From an uncultured Synechococcales cyanobacterium (GTDB taxonomy: Bacteria > Cyanobacteriota > Cyanobacteriia > CAIUCS01), in assembly GCA_903897715.1 (NCBI GenBank), contig CAIUCS010000118.1, positions 1-42,224 of the forward strand: a stretch of DNA of 42,224 bases. Direction: 5' to 3'. Numbering within the stretch: the stretch's first letter is position 1; every line of letters begins with the position of its first letter. Under the pieces are notes generated by a model, which searched no databases, was not told the DNA's origin, and saw only the letters and a program-made list of their open reading frames with translations. This document shows, one piece after another, positions 19,076 through 26,817 of the stretch. Position numbers and translations under genes: made by a program.

Positions 19076-19454
19076 TGGTTTTTATACTATGAGAAAAGGA
19101 TTAAATTAAGACTAAGGTTTTTTATGCCAGCAAGAATACGTCTGGTGTAAGTTTAGGGTGCATCCCAATTGTGCATCCCCATCCTAAATCCCTCTCCCAG
19201 AACAAAAGAGAAACTTTGAATTCGGTTCCCCTTCTCCCTTTTGGGGAAAAGAGGTTAGGGGATGGGACAAACGTGTACCATTGGGATACTTTTCAAGTTT
19301 AAGGCGTTTCATTGGATCAATACCCATTCATGGAGTTGATATGAACTGCTTTAGGAAAGAATTGTTACTGCCCTTGCAAAGCATTGGGCTGTTTACCCCC
19401 AGCACCCCGTTCATGACTGCTTTGAATCCCTCAATGATGACTATCATCCCCAAC
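19076..19454. other. Spacer with a family A repeat and no convincing gene
   Basis: Positions 19156-19294 are MITE-like repeat copy 3. The rest (19302-19454) contains open frames on both strands but none that resembles a known protein or has a start with a ribosome binding site. It could be the remnant of a displaced gene. Confidence 0.4.
19149..19301. mobile_element. MITE-like repeat, family A, copy 3, with 7-bp target duplication
   Basis: The element spans 19156-19294 (139 bp). It begins GGGTGCATCCCAATTG and ends, read inverted, GAAAAGTATCCCAATGG, so the terminal repeats share TATCCCAAT/GCATCCCAAT. It is flanked by the perfect direct repeat AAGTTTA (19149-19155 and 19295-19301). The internal blocks match copies 1 and 2, including AACTTTGAATTC, which it shares closely with copy 1. 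There is no coding capacity. Confidence 0.75.
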
Positions 19455-21284
19455 CTAGTCCTTCAACCACTTGATGGTAATCCAATTTCCGGCAGTATTG
19501 AATGTTCCCGAACCAGCGATCGCCTGACCATTAGTCAATTGAGCTAACCGCTCATTAATGTGGGGTGTCAATGTAATTAAATTTAACCTCTGTTGAGCAG
19601 TGGTTGAACGGGTGGGAAACAAACCGTAGTCTTGAAAATTTTCACGAATAAATGTACCAGAAAAATGAAAATCCGTTTGTTGCGGGGAAGGGGATGATGA
19701 CCCCTTAGAGGATAAATCCGGGTCATATCCATCCTTAGGGTATAAAGTTGGATTCCGTAGAAAGTGCTGTTGGGTAGACAGCCATTGGGGATGGTCAGGG
19801 GTGAGGTTAAATAACGGAATGACGGCGGCTGGAGCGCTGGAATCGGTTAAAAGAGCGTGTTGTAAAATATCAACGGGTAAATCCCGTGGTTGACAGTTTC
19901 TCTCGATGCAAAGGGCTGCCGCCATGCCCGCTGCTTGACCAATAGCCAAAACCAACGGTTGTAATCTGGTCGCGCCATTGGCTATATGGGAAACCGAAAT
20001 ATTTTTTTCACAGACTAAAAACCCATCCACTGTCTGTGGAATCAAGCAGCCGTAGGGGAGGGAAAATGGCGTACCCGTCCATCGCCCCCCCCAGCGTAAT
20101 GATTTAGGACTGAGGGGAAATTCATACCCTGGATAATGGTGGTCATTTGGATAATTGCCAATGGCGATGGCGGTCACCTGCCCGTTGTTATCCGTCGGCA
20201 ATTGAGCCACCTGCCCGTTGGGTATGGGTAAAATATCCAACTCCGTTACTGTACTAATCCCAATCAGACGACGGCTTTCTCGGAAGTAGGGATGGATGCC
20301 AAAGGCAGTGCCTTGGTTGGAGGGCAGTGACTGTTGCATGGGGGAACACACGGGGAATATGCCAGTTGCCAATCCATACCTGGGGTTGAGGCGGGTTTGG
20401 ATGAAATGGGCAAATCCCTCGCTGTGGGCAAAGCACTCCATGAAAAACTCTTGGCGGCTTGAACCATGGACTAACCGGCTCAGGTTCTGACCATAATCGT
20501 TCCCATGGATGGGCCAGTTGATCATGTATCGATGACAGCCCCCTTGACGAGCACCAGATTCCAGCCCTATAAACTGACCGTAGGAGATAAATTGCTCAAC
20601 TCCATAGTGATCCCATGCTCCTTCAAATTGAGCAGGATCATAAAGGGAAGGGGTTGGTATGGCAGGGGCACTCTCCCCTGCACCATAGTCTTGTAAGACC
20701 ACCACCCAAGTGGGAGATTGGACGGGATAAGTAAGAGTTAAAGGGGTTGGGGCGACTGGGGCGGATGGTTCGTTCCACTGAGACTGCCATTCCCAACCCC
20801 ACCGATGGGGGATGTCTCCTAACGTCAATAAATCCCCGAGTTCAGTTCCATCGATAATAATGTGGGCAGTGACCACCCAATCAGCAAACTCAACTCCTGT
20901 AATGCGATCGCCCTTTCTTGTAACCCCAAGGGGAATGTGACCAACAACCCACTGCAAGTTGGGTAGGGATTGTATCCAATCAGCCAAAATTGAGGCTCCC
21001 ACCCGTGGATCATAGGCGAAATTACTAACCCAACCCCAATCCAACCCTTGGGGTTGATGTTGTTCTAAGGCACGGATAAATGCTCCCCATAGACCTGTTT
21101 GCCACGGGAGAAGTTCATTCCCATCAGGTGCTGAGACTCCTGCACTGGTTAACATGCCCCCCAACCATGGAAATTCGCTAACTACCATTGTTTTTGCCCC
21201 CCGTCGGGCAGATTGAAGGGCTGCTGCCGTACCCCCTGTTCCTGCGCCTACCACCAATACATCAACTTGTACAGTTGCCACCAT
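19455..21284 (-). CDS. FAD-dependent oxidoreductase (FAD_oxidored / xanthan-lyase-associated type)
   Basis: The 609-residue flavoprotein opens with VDVLVVGAGTGGTAAALQSARRGAKTMVVSE, a Rossmann dinucleotide fold with GxGxxG at 13-18. This is followed by WLGGMLTSAGVSAPDG, which is typical of the FAD_oxidored family (PF12831-like). A second cofactor-contact region lies near residue 430 (DGFLVCEKNISVSHIANGATRLQP, then LAIGQAAGMAAA). There is no signal peptide. The substrate is unknown; relatives are annotated vaguely as xanthan lyase-like. The start is the ATG at 21284. A 37-bp gap separates it from the upstream secreted-protein gene on the same strand, so the two could be cotranscribed. Confidence 0.88.
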   Translation of the reverse strand: MVATVQVDVLVVGAGTGGTAAALQSARRGAKTMVVSEFPWLGGMLTSAGVSAPDGNELLPWQTGLWGAFIRALEQHQPQGLDWGWVSNFAYDPRVGASILADWIQSLPNLQWVVGHIPLGVTRKGDRITGVEFADWVVTAHIIIDGTELGDLLTLGDIPHRWGWEWQSQWNEPSAPVAPTPLTLTYPVQSPTWVVVLQDYGAGESAPAIPTPSLYDPAQFEGAWDHYGVEQFISYGQFIGLESGARQGGCHRYMINWPIHGNDYGQNLSRLVHGSSRQEFFMECFAHSEGFAHFIQTRLNPRYGLATGIFPVCSPMQQSLPSNQGTAFGIHPYFRESRRLIGISTVTELDILPIPNGQVAQLPTDNNGQVTAIAIGNYPNDHHYPGYEFPLSPKSLRWGGRWTGTPFSLPYGCLIPQTVDGFLVCEKNISVSHIANGATRLQPLVLAIGQAAGMAAALCIERNCQPRDLPVDILQHALLTDSSAPAAVIPLFNLTPDHPQWLSTQQHFLRNPTLYPKDGYDPDLSSKGSSSPSPQQTDFHFSGTFIRENFQDYGLFPTRSTTAQQRLNLITLTPHINERLAQLTNGQAIAGSGTFNTAGNWITIKWLKD

Positions 21285-21321
21285 GGTTTATCTGTTATTA
21301 GGTAAAACTCTAACCCATCCA

Positions 21322-21969
21322 TCATAAAACACCATGGACTAAGCTTGGGATTATGGAATTAGCCCCCTGCCTCGTCCCGGGTGACGGAAATGTTTTGAAA
21401 GAATCCAGAAACTGCGTTCCCAATGATTTCCAATTATCTGTATTTCCCTTAAATGTGATGACCCCTAATACATACATCCTTCGATTCACCAGCAAAATTC
21501 GTGCTTTACCCACCAGTCCTTCGGGGCTCTCAAAATCCAACTCCCGTCCTTGGTAAAGTCCTAATTTGATGTCTTTTTCTTCTTTTAACTTCACTTCAAA
21601 TGATTTTAGAGCCGCAGTCTGGAGTTCATTGAGTAAGTCTTTGGATGATTTCCTCCCATAGTCTTTTTCGGGATAATCTCCATATCCCACCCCATAGAAT
21701 ATCCCATTAGAAGTGACAGAACTAATGCGAAAATCTACCATACCTGCTTGGGTTTCAAAGGATTTAGTATCATCTACTGGGGAGTCTGGCATGGAAATAC
21801 CATACCCACCCATGTCTGACTGAAATGGTTGCCATTGCCCTTGGGCTATCAATGGGGATGGTTGGATATGGGAAGTAGATGGACGATCAGCACGGGCAGG
21901 CAACTTAATGGCTATAAGTAAAGCCAGGATTGGGATTAAATACCTTAACTGGATGAATTTATTTTTCAT
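21322..21969 (-). CDS. Secreted or periplasmic protein of unknown function
   Basis: The 215-residue protein has an N-terminal signal sequence: basic start MKNKFIQLR, hydrophobic core YLIPILALLIAI, and a likely cleavage site after PARA near residue 27. The mature part resembles cyanobacterial exported proteins that share a layout of a short WQPFQSDMGGYGISMP segment, then mixed beta strands and a C-terminal FLDSFKTF helix. Residues 75-195 could form a PsbP-like or LolA-like alpha/beta fold, but this is a guess. There are no catalytic motifs. It is probably cotranscribed with the FAD oxidoreductase downstream. Confidence 0.75.
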   Translation of the reverse strand: MKNKFIQLRYLIPILALLIAIKLPARADRPSTSHIQPSPLIAQGQWQPFQSDMGGYGISMPDSPVDDTKSFETQAGMVDFRISSVTSNGIFYGVGYGDYPEKDYGRKSSKDLLNELQTAALKSFEVKLKEEKDIKLGLYQGRELDFESPEGLVGKARILLVNRRMYVLGVITFKGNTDNWKSLGTQFLDSFKTFPSPGTRQGANSIIPSLVHGVL

Positions 21970-22152
21970 GAATGATTATCACCTCATAACTGGTGCTGCA
22001 ACATAATTGTAGACTAGCAATTGTGGACTAACATCTGGAATTTGTCTTGGAATCCCCAATGAATTTTATATAATCCCAGGAACATTACAAATTCTGTATT
22101 ATTCTAGTATTGACGGTAAGGACTACTTTCCTGTTCCTCTAATCAGTTCCAT

Positions 22153-23235
22153 ATGGAGATCGATAATCTGGATCACTGGCAACATGAACATACCTTCGGG
22201 ACTGATTTTCATGTTCCCGAAAATAAGACTAAACTTGTATTGTTAGTCACTGCCTTTACCATGGTGGCAGAGATTATTGTCGGCTCTTTGTTGGGTTCTA
22301 TGGCTCTTTTAGCTGATGGTTGGCACATGGCTACCCATGTAGCTGCCTTTGGTATCACCGTGTTTGCCTATCAATATGCCCGTCGTCATGCCAGCAACCC
22401 TACCTACACCTTTGGTACGGGTAAGGTTACAGTTTTAGGTGCCTTTACCAGTGCCATTGCCCTAGTGGTGATTGCTGTAATGATGGCATTAGAGTCCCTG
22501 ATCCGTCTTATCAGCCCCTACCTGGATGTCCATTTCCACCACCACATCACCCAGTTCGACGATGCCATTGGAGTGGCAGTATTGGGATTGGGGGTCAATT
22601 TACTCAGCGCAGCCCTCTTAAATCATCATTCTTTGCATGAAGATTCGAATCATCCCCCCAGTCATACCCATTCCGATTCAGAATCTATCATTCCTTTTAT
22701 CTCTAATAAACAATCCTTACAATCTATGGCAAGGGATGTCATCCCATTTCCAAAACCTCACCCCCATCCCCATCGGGACCCTAACTTATATGCAGCATAT
22801 GTTCATGTTTTGGCAGATACCCTAACCTCCATCTTAGCCATTGTTGCCTTATTGGCTGGTAAGTTCTGGGGATGGATATGGTTGGACGCTGCCATGGGAC
22901 TGGTTGGGGCAATGGTCATTAGTAACTGGTCCTATGGGCTAGTGCGGGAATCTGGAATGATCCTCTTAGATGGGACAATTGATCGAACCTTAAAAGCCAC
23001 GGTGGTGGAAGCCATTGAACGGAACGGGGAAGACTTAGTGACTGACATACATATTTGGCACCTGAGCCCCCATAAATTTGCTGCCACGCTGAGTCTATTA
23101 AGTGATGACCCTCAGCCGCCCCACCACTATAAACAACGGTTGAGCCACATCCCATCCCTCGCCTATTTGGTGGTGGAGGTTCATTCATGTGCTGAACTAC
23201 CCGTAGACGGGCTGAGCAGTGAATGCTTTAATTAA
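22153..23235 (+). CDS. Cation diffusion facilitator metal exporter (DmeF-like)
   Basis: This is a proton-driven exporter for divalent metals such as Co, Ni or Zn. The 360-residue protein has six predicted helices. Helix 2 carries Asp55, His58 and His62 (LADGWHMATH) and helix 5 carries His218 and Asp222 (YVHVLADTL), the paired metal-site residues of CDF proteins. The long loop between helices 4 and 5 (about 157-210) is rich in His (HTHSDSE, HPHPHPHRDP), which is typical of DmeF-type exporters. The N-terminus also has several His residues. The start is the ATG at 22153. The gene converges on trmB with a 5-bp gap that includes T-rich sequence. Confidence 0.93.
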   Translation: MEIDNLDHWQHEHTFGTDFHVPENKTKLVLLVTAFTMVAEIIVGSLLGSMALLADGWHMATHVAAFGITVFAYQYARRHASNPTYTFGTGKVTVLGAFTSAIALVVIAVMMALESLIRLISPYLDVHFHHHITQFDDAIGVAVLGLGVNLLSAALLNHHSLHEDSNHPPSHTHSDSESIIPFISNKQSLQSMARDVIPFPKPHPHPHRDPNLYAAYVHVLADTLTSILAIVALLAGKFWGWIWLDAAMGLVGAMVISNWSYGLVRESGMILLDGTIDRTLKATVVEAIERNGEDLVTDIHIWHLSPHKFAATLSLLSDDPQPPHHYKQRLSHIPSLAYLVVEVHSCAELPVDGLSSECFN

Positions 23236-23240
23236 TTTTT

Positions 23241-23894
23241 TTAAATATTTTTTTTAAATAACTGTCGATAAACAAATCCTCCCCGTTCAAGGGTACTCCG
23301 TTCTCGTTCGGTTGCTACGGGTAATGGATTAATTAATATCCACTGTCCGTCATCTCCTTTTTGAGGAAGGGTCTCACCTCCTTCCAGACTAAAAGCAGGG
23401 TGGAATGCAAATTGATCCACCATGTCAATTGCCACCTCCCTCACATCAGACTGAAGAAAAACAACTCCCCCTGGTTTTAAGTACCGTCCCAAGGTATCCA
23501 CCAGTTCTGGTTGAACGACCCGACGTTTTTGGTGGCGTTTTTTAAACCATGGATCAGGAAATTGGATGCTAACAAACGATAAGGAGGATGGCAAACTGGT
23601 TAGTAACCCAACTAGGGACGGATTGACATTACAAAAAAGATAGTGGAGGTTGGTTAATCCCAATTCTGTTCGGTGATGGTTGGCTGCTGCCACTAATGTC
23701 TGCCGAATTTCCACCCCCAAAAAGTTCCAATGATGGTGGAGTTGAGCCATTTCTAATAAAAAACTACCCCGTCCACACCCAATATCTAAGTGGAGGGGGA
23801 ATTGAGGATGATGATAAACCCCCGACCAATCTGGCGGTACCATGGCTGTTTGGTACTGTCTTGACAACGGATTAACATGCTGCCTAACTCTCAC
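23241..23894 (-). CDS. trmB: tRNA (guanine-46-N7)-methyltransferase
   Basis: TrmB methylates G46 in the variable loop of tRNAs using S-adenosylmethionine. The 217-residue protein has the SAM-binding motif LDIGCGRGSF (36-45), the region FLGVEIR, and the family's tRNA/substrate motif FPDPWFKKRHQKRRVVQPELV, plus a C-terminal YRQLFKK. It follows the small Cys-rich protein gene with only 2 bp between stop and start, so the two are probably translated from one transcript. It converges on the metal exporter. Confidence 0.96.
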   Translation of the reverse strand: MRVRQHVNPLSRQYQTAMVPPDWSGVYHHPQFPLHLDIGCGRGSFLLEMAQLHHHWNFLGVEIRQTLVAAANHHRTELGLTNLHYLFCNVNPSLVGLLTSLPSSLSFVSIQFPDPWFKKRHQKRRVVQPELVDTLGRYLKPGGVVFLQSDVREVAIDMVDQFAFHPAFSLEGGETLPQKGDDGQWILINPLPVATERERSTLERGGFVYRQLFKKNI

Positions 23895-23896
23895 AA

Positions 23897-24343
23897 TCAG
23901 CCACAGAAGTTAAATTGATTAACCTGATTATAACGCGCCATGCGAGAGTGCCTGCGGGTAAACTCCCCCACGGATGTATTACCTTCAGGATTAATCACTC
24001 CCGTAGCCCTTTGCCATAGTTCCCGACTGGCTAGTTTTACGTGATAGGTTCCCCCTAACTTGGAGACATGGAACCAATGGACACATTGACATTCAGCGCA
24101 CCAAAATGCCTCCATCCACTGTCCATCTAGGGGAACTACTGTTTGGCTGGACATTAACAGAACTGCATTGATGCGGTTGATGCCCTGTTCCCGTAAATGC
24201 TCCACTTTGTCAGCGTATAACGGAAACTTTTGACTGACACTATCCATATAACAGCCATGATAGGGACAAAAGATAGCCCTTCGTTTTGATCGTCGTCGAT
24301 TCCGTTTTTTCTCAGACTGCAACTTAAAGCACCTCTTATTCAA
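23897..24343 (-). CDS. Small basic protein with Cys pairs, unknown function
   Basis: The protein is up to 148 residues. It has a strongly basic N-terminus (KKRNRRRSKRR at 12-22), then Cys26 and Cys31 (CPYHGC) and Cys82, Cys85 and Cys87 (WCAECQC). The CPYHGC and WCAEC pairs look like two halves of a zinc ribbon, suggesting nucleic-acid binding. It sits 2 bp upstream of trmB, so a link to tRNA or RNA is possible, but that is inference. No ATG is available before residue 33. The frame starts at a TTG (24343) without a clear ribosome binding site, and a second TTG is at residue 8, so the true N-terminus is unsure. Confidence 0.7.
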   Translation of the reverse strand: MNKRCFKLQSEKKRNRRRSKRRAIFCPYHGCYMDSVSQKFPLYADKVEHLREQGINRINAVLLMSSQTVVPLDGQWMEAFWCAECQCVHWFHVSKLGGTYHVKLASRELWQRATGVINPEGNTSVGEFTRRHSRMARYNQVNQFNFCG

Positions 24344-24788
24344 TCAGAATTGTGATTTTGTAGTTGTTTCCATTCCTACGGTAGTCAAGTTAGGGGATAG
24401 AACGATGAGTTCCTCCCTAGGGGATGAGTGGTCATAGGATTTGGAGTTTGGAAAGAAGATTAAAACTCTCCCCACTGATGGTTTTCCCCAATTTTCTAAC
24501 CTGACCCCTTGAAAAACTAGATAAAGTTTACCCTATTTACGAATGATGTTTCGGGTAAGTGGGCAACTTTTTTACTCAAGTATGCCGAATCAAATTCTAA
24601 TGTGCCAGAGTTTAAAGCCCAATTACCCTTTATAGGAATTCTGCTATTTTTAGTCCATTTAGAGCTTTCCCACGGTACAATCAATTGTCTGTATTCCTAA
24701 TATAGTGAACTTCCACAAGGTTAGTATCAACCTCAGTTAAAAATAGACTGGGGCTTTCAAACGATAATTCTAGGTAGGCGAGGGTTAG
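24344..24788. promoter_or_regulatory. 445-bp spacer upstream of pdhB, no gene seen
   Basis: There is no open frame with a plausible start and no tRNA-like fold. It separates two divergent units, so it should hold the pdhB promoter and that of the Cys-rich protein/trmB unit. I could not single out a convincing -10/-35 pair or operator. There is a GGTAGGCGAGGG stretch about 10 bp before the pdhB ATG that may include its ribosome binding site. Confidence 0.4.
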
Positions 24789-25772
24789 ATGGCTGAAACC
24801 TTTTTATTCAATGCGTTGCGTGCCGCTATTGATGAAGAAATGCACCGGGATCCATCAGTATTTGTTCTGGGTGAGGATGTAGGACAGTATGGTGGTTCCT
24901 ATAAAGTAACCAAGGATCTGTATGAAAAATATGGGGACTTGCGGTTGTTAGACACACCCATCGCTGAAAATAGTTTTACTGGCATGGCTGTGGGAGCTGC
25001 AATGACGGGTTTACGTCCCATTATTGAAGGCATGAATATGGGTTTTTTATTGTTGGCCTTTAACCAAATTGCCAATAATGCGGGCATGTTACGGTACACA
25101 TCTGGGGGGAACTTCAAAATTCCCCTGGTAATCCGCGGACCGGGTGGTGTCGGGCGTCAATTAGGAGCAGAACACTCCCAAAGATTAGAGGCTTATTTCC
25201 AGGCTGTACCTGGATTGAAGATTGTTGCCTGTTCAACCCCCTTTAATGCTAAAGGACTGCTGAAATCAGCTATTCGGGATGAAAACCCAGTTTTGTTTTT
25301 TGAACATGTACTACTCTATAACCTAAAGGAAACGTTACCCGAAGAAGAGTACTTATTGCCCTTGGATAAAGCTGAAGTGGTTCGTGAGGGAAATGATGTC
25401 ACCATCCTCACCTACTCTCGAATGCGCCATCATGTTTTACAAGCAGCAAAGACCCTCACCAAGTCTGGATATGATCCAGAAATTATTGATTTGATCTCCC
25501 TTAAACCCTTAGATTTTGAAACCATTGGTGCATCTATCCGCAAGACCCATCGGGTTATCATTGTGGAAGAATGTATGCGCACCGGTGGAATTGGGGCAGA
25601 ACTGATTGCTTCAATTAATGATCGCCTCTTCGATGAACTGGATGCCCCAGTCCTCCGGCTTTCTTCTCAGGATATTCCTACTCCCTATAATGGGGTATTA
25701 GAGAACCTAACCATTGTACAACCGACCCAAATTATTGAGGCAGTGGAGAAAATGCTGACCAACCCCTATTAA
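24789..25772 (+). CDS. pdhB: Pyruvate dehydrogenase E1 component, beta subunit
   Basis: PdhB forms the thiamine-diphosphate dependent E1 with PdhA, decarboxylating pyruvate for acetyl-CoA synthesis. The 327-residue protein is of standard length. It has the beta-subunit opening [30 protein letters not shown], the catalytic-region loop [18 protein letters not shown], and the C-terminal transketolase-like domain ([12 protein letters not shown], then [16 protein letters not shown]). pdhA is not adjacent, in line with scattered pdh genes in cyanobacteria. The ABC ATPase gene follows after 32 bp on the same strand and is probably cotranscribed. Confidence 0.97.
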   Translation: MAETFLFNALRAAIDEEMHRDPSVFVLGEDVGQYGGSYKVTKDLYEKYGDLRLLDTPIAENSFTGMAVGAAMTGLRPIIEGMNMGFLLLAFNQIANNAGMLRYTSGGNFKIPLVIRGPGGVGRQLGAEHSQRLEAYFQAVPGLKIVACSTPFNAKGLLKSAIRDENPVLFFEHVLLYNLKETLPEEEYLLPLDKAEVVREGNDVTILTYSRMRHHVLQAAKTLTKSGYDPEIIDLISLKPLDFETIGASIRKTHRVIIVEECMRTGGIGAELIASINDRLFDELDAPVLRLSSQDIPTPYNGVLENLTIVQPTQIIEAVEKMLTNPY

Positions 25773-25804
25773 AATAGGTCGCCAGCATCCATTACAAGAA
25801 GGCA

Positions 25805-26815
25805 GTGGTGGATACTGATATTCTGTATTCATTTCCGTTACCCTGTTTTTATGGTTCCATTGTGCTCAAAATTGAGAATTTAAATAAATTCTATGGCGGT
25901 CGTCAAGCCTTACATGGATTGACCCTACATCTTGCTAGTGGCGAAATTTATGGGCTACTAGGACCAAATGGTGCTGGAAAAACAACTACCATTAATATCA
26001 TTTGTAATTTATTGAAACCCGATGGGGGCAGGGTGGAAATTATGGGTCAGCCCGTATCAGATGAGACTAAACATCTGATTGGGATTGCTCCCCAGGAGAA
26101 TTTACTCTATCGTTCCCTGACATGTGCTGAAAATTTAGACTTCTTTGGTAAATTGTATGGGTTGAAGCGACGAGAGCGACAACGGCGGGTAGCAATTTGT
26201 TTGGAGTCCGTTGGGTTGACAGACCGAGCCCATAGCGTTGCCCAGAATCTAAGCGGCGGAATGCAACGACGGTTAAGTATGGCGATCGCCTTAATCCATC
26301 AACCTAAGTTAGTAATTCTGGATGAGCCAACTACTGGTTTAGATATTGAAGCCCGTTATGAAATTTGGCAATTAATCCATCAGTTGCGAAACGAAGGCAC
26401 CACCGTGATGATTACCACCCATATGCTGGAGGAAGCCGAGCGTTTATGCCAGCGTATTGGCATTATTAAACAGGGATATTTGCGGGCTGAAGGAACCTTT
26501 GAAGAGTTACGTCATTTAATTCCTGCCAAGGAAGTGGTGGTAGTTTCCACCCCTGCGGAGTCAGATGCCATTGCCCGTGCTGAAGAACATGGATTTACTG
26601 TGCGTCATTATGGAAATGACTTAGTATTCTGGTTGCCAGAGTTATTGGAACTACGGGAAATTATGGATCGATTTGATGGCATTCCCCTTAATTCTGTCAG
26701 TCGCCAACCCGTTCGACTGGAACATATTTATGTGGAAGTCATCAAAAAATCCGAAGAAAACCATCAGTTCGGGACGTGGGATGGCTTAAAGCAGTTACTT
26801 CGCTTTAAGCCATGA
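25805..26815 (+). CDS. ABC-2 type transporter ATP-binding protein
   Basis: The 336-residue protein has a complete nucleotide-binding domain: Walker A GPNGAGKT (53-60), a Q-loop at IAPQEN, signature LSGGMQRR, Walker B LVILDEP and switch His in ITTHMLEEAE. A C-terminal domain of about 100 residues of the DrrA/CcmA sort follows. It resembles drug, lipid or polysaccharide exporters of the ABC-2 class; no permease gene is adjacent. The start is uncertain. GTG codons at 25805 and 25808 follow AAGAAGG (25796-25802), but the domain itself begins at a GTG at 25862 (VLKIENLNK). It converges on recG with 2 bp between stops. Confidence 0.88.
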   Translation: MVDTDILYSFPLPCFYGSIVLKIENLNKFYGGRQALHGLTLHLASGEIYGLLGPNGAGKTTTINIICNLLKPDGGRVEIMGQPVSDETKHLIGIAPQENLLYRSLTCAENLDFFGKLYGLKRRERQRRVAICLESVGLTDRAHSVAQNLSGGMQRRLSMAIALIHQPKLVILDEPTTGLDIEARYEIWQLIHQLRNEGTTVMITTHMLEEAERLCQRIGIIKQGYLRAEGTFEELRHLIPAKEVVVVSTPAESDAIARAEEHGFTVRHYGNDLVFWLPELLELREIMDRFDGIPLNSVSRQPVRLEHIYVEVIKKSEENHQFGTWDGLKQLLRFKP

Positions 26816-26817
26816 TT

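Noticed and set aside
19302-19454. Open frames on both strands beside the family A repeat, possibly a transposase or gene remnant
   Set aside because: The translations (for example EGFKAVMNGVLGVNSPM on the minus strand) match no family that I can recall, and no start or end could be defined.
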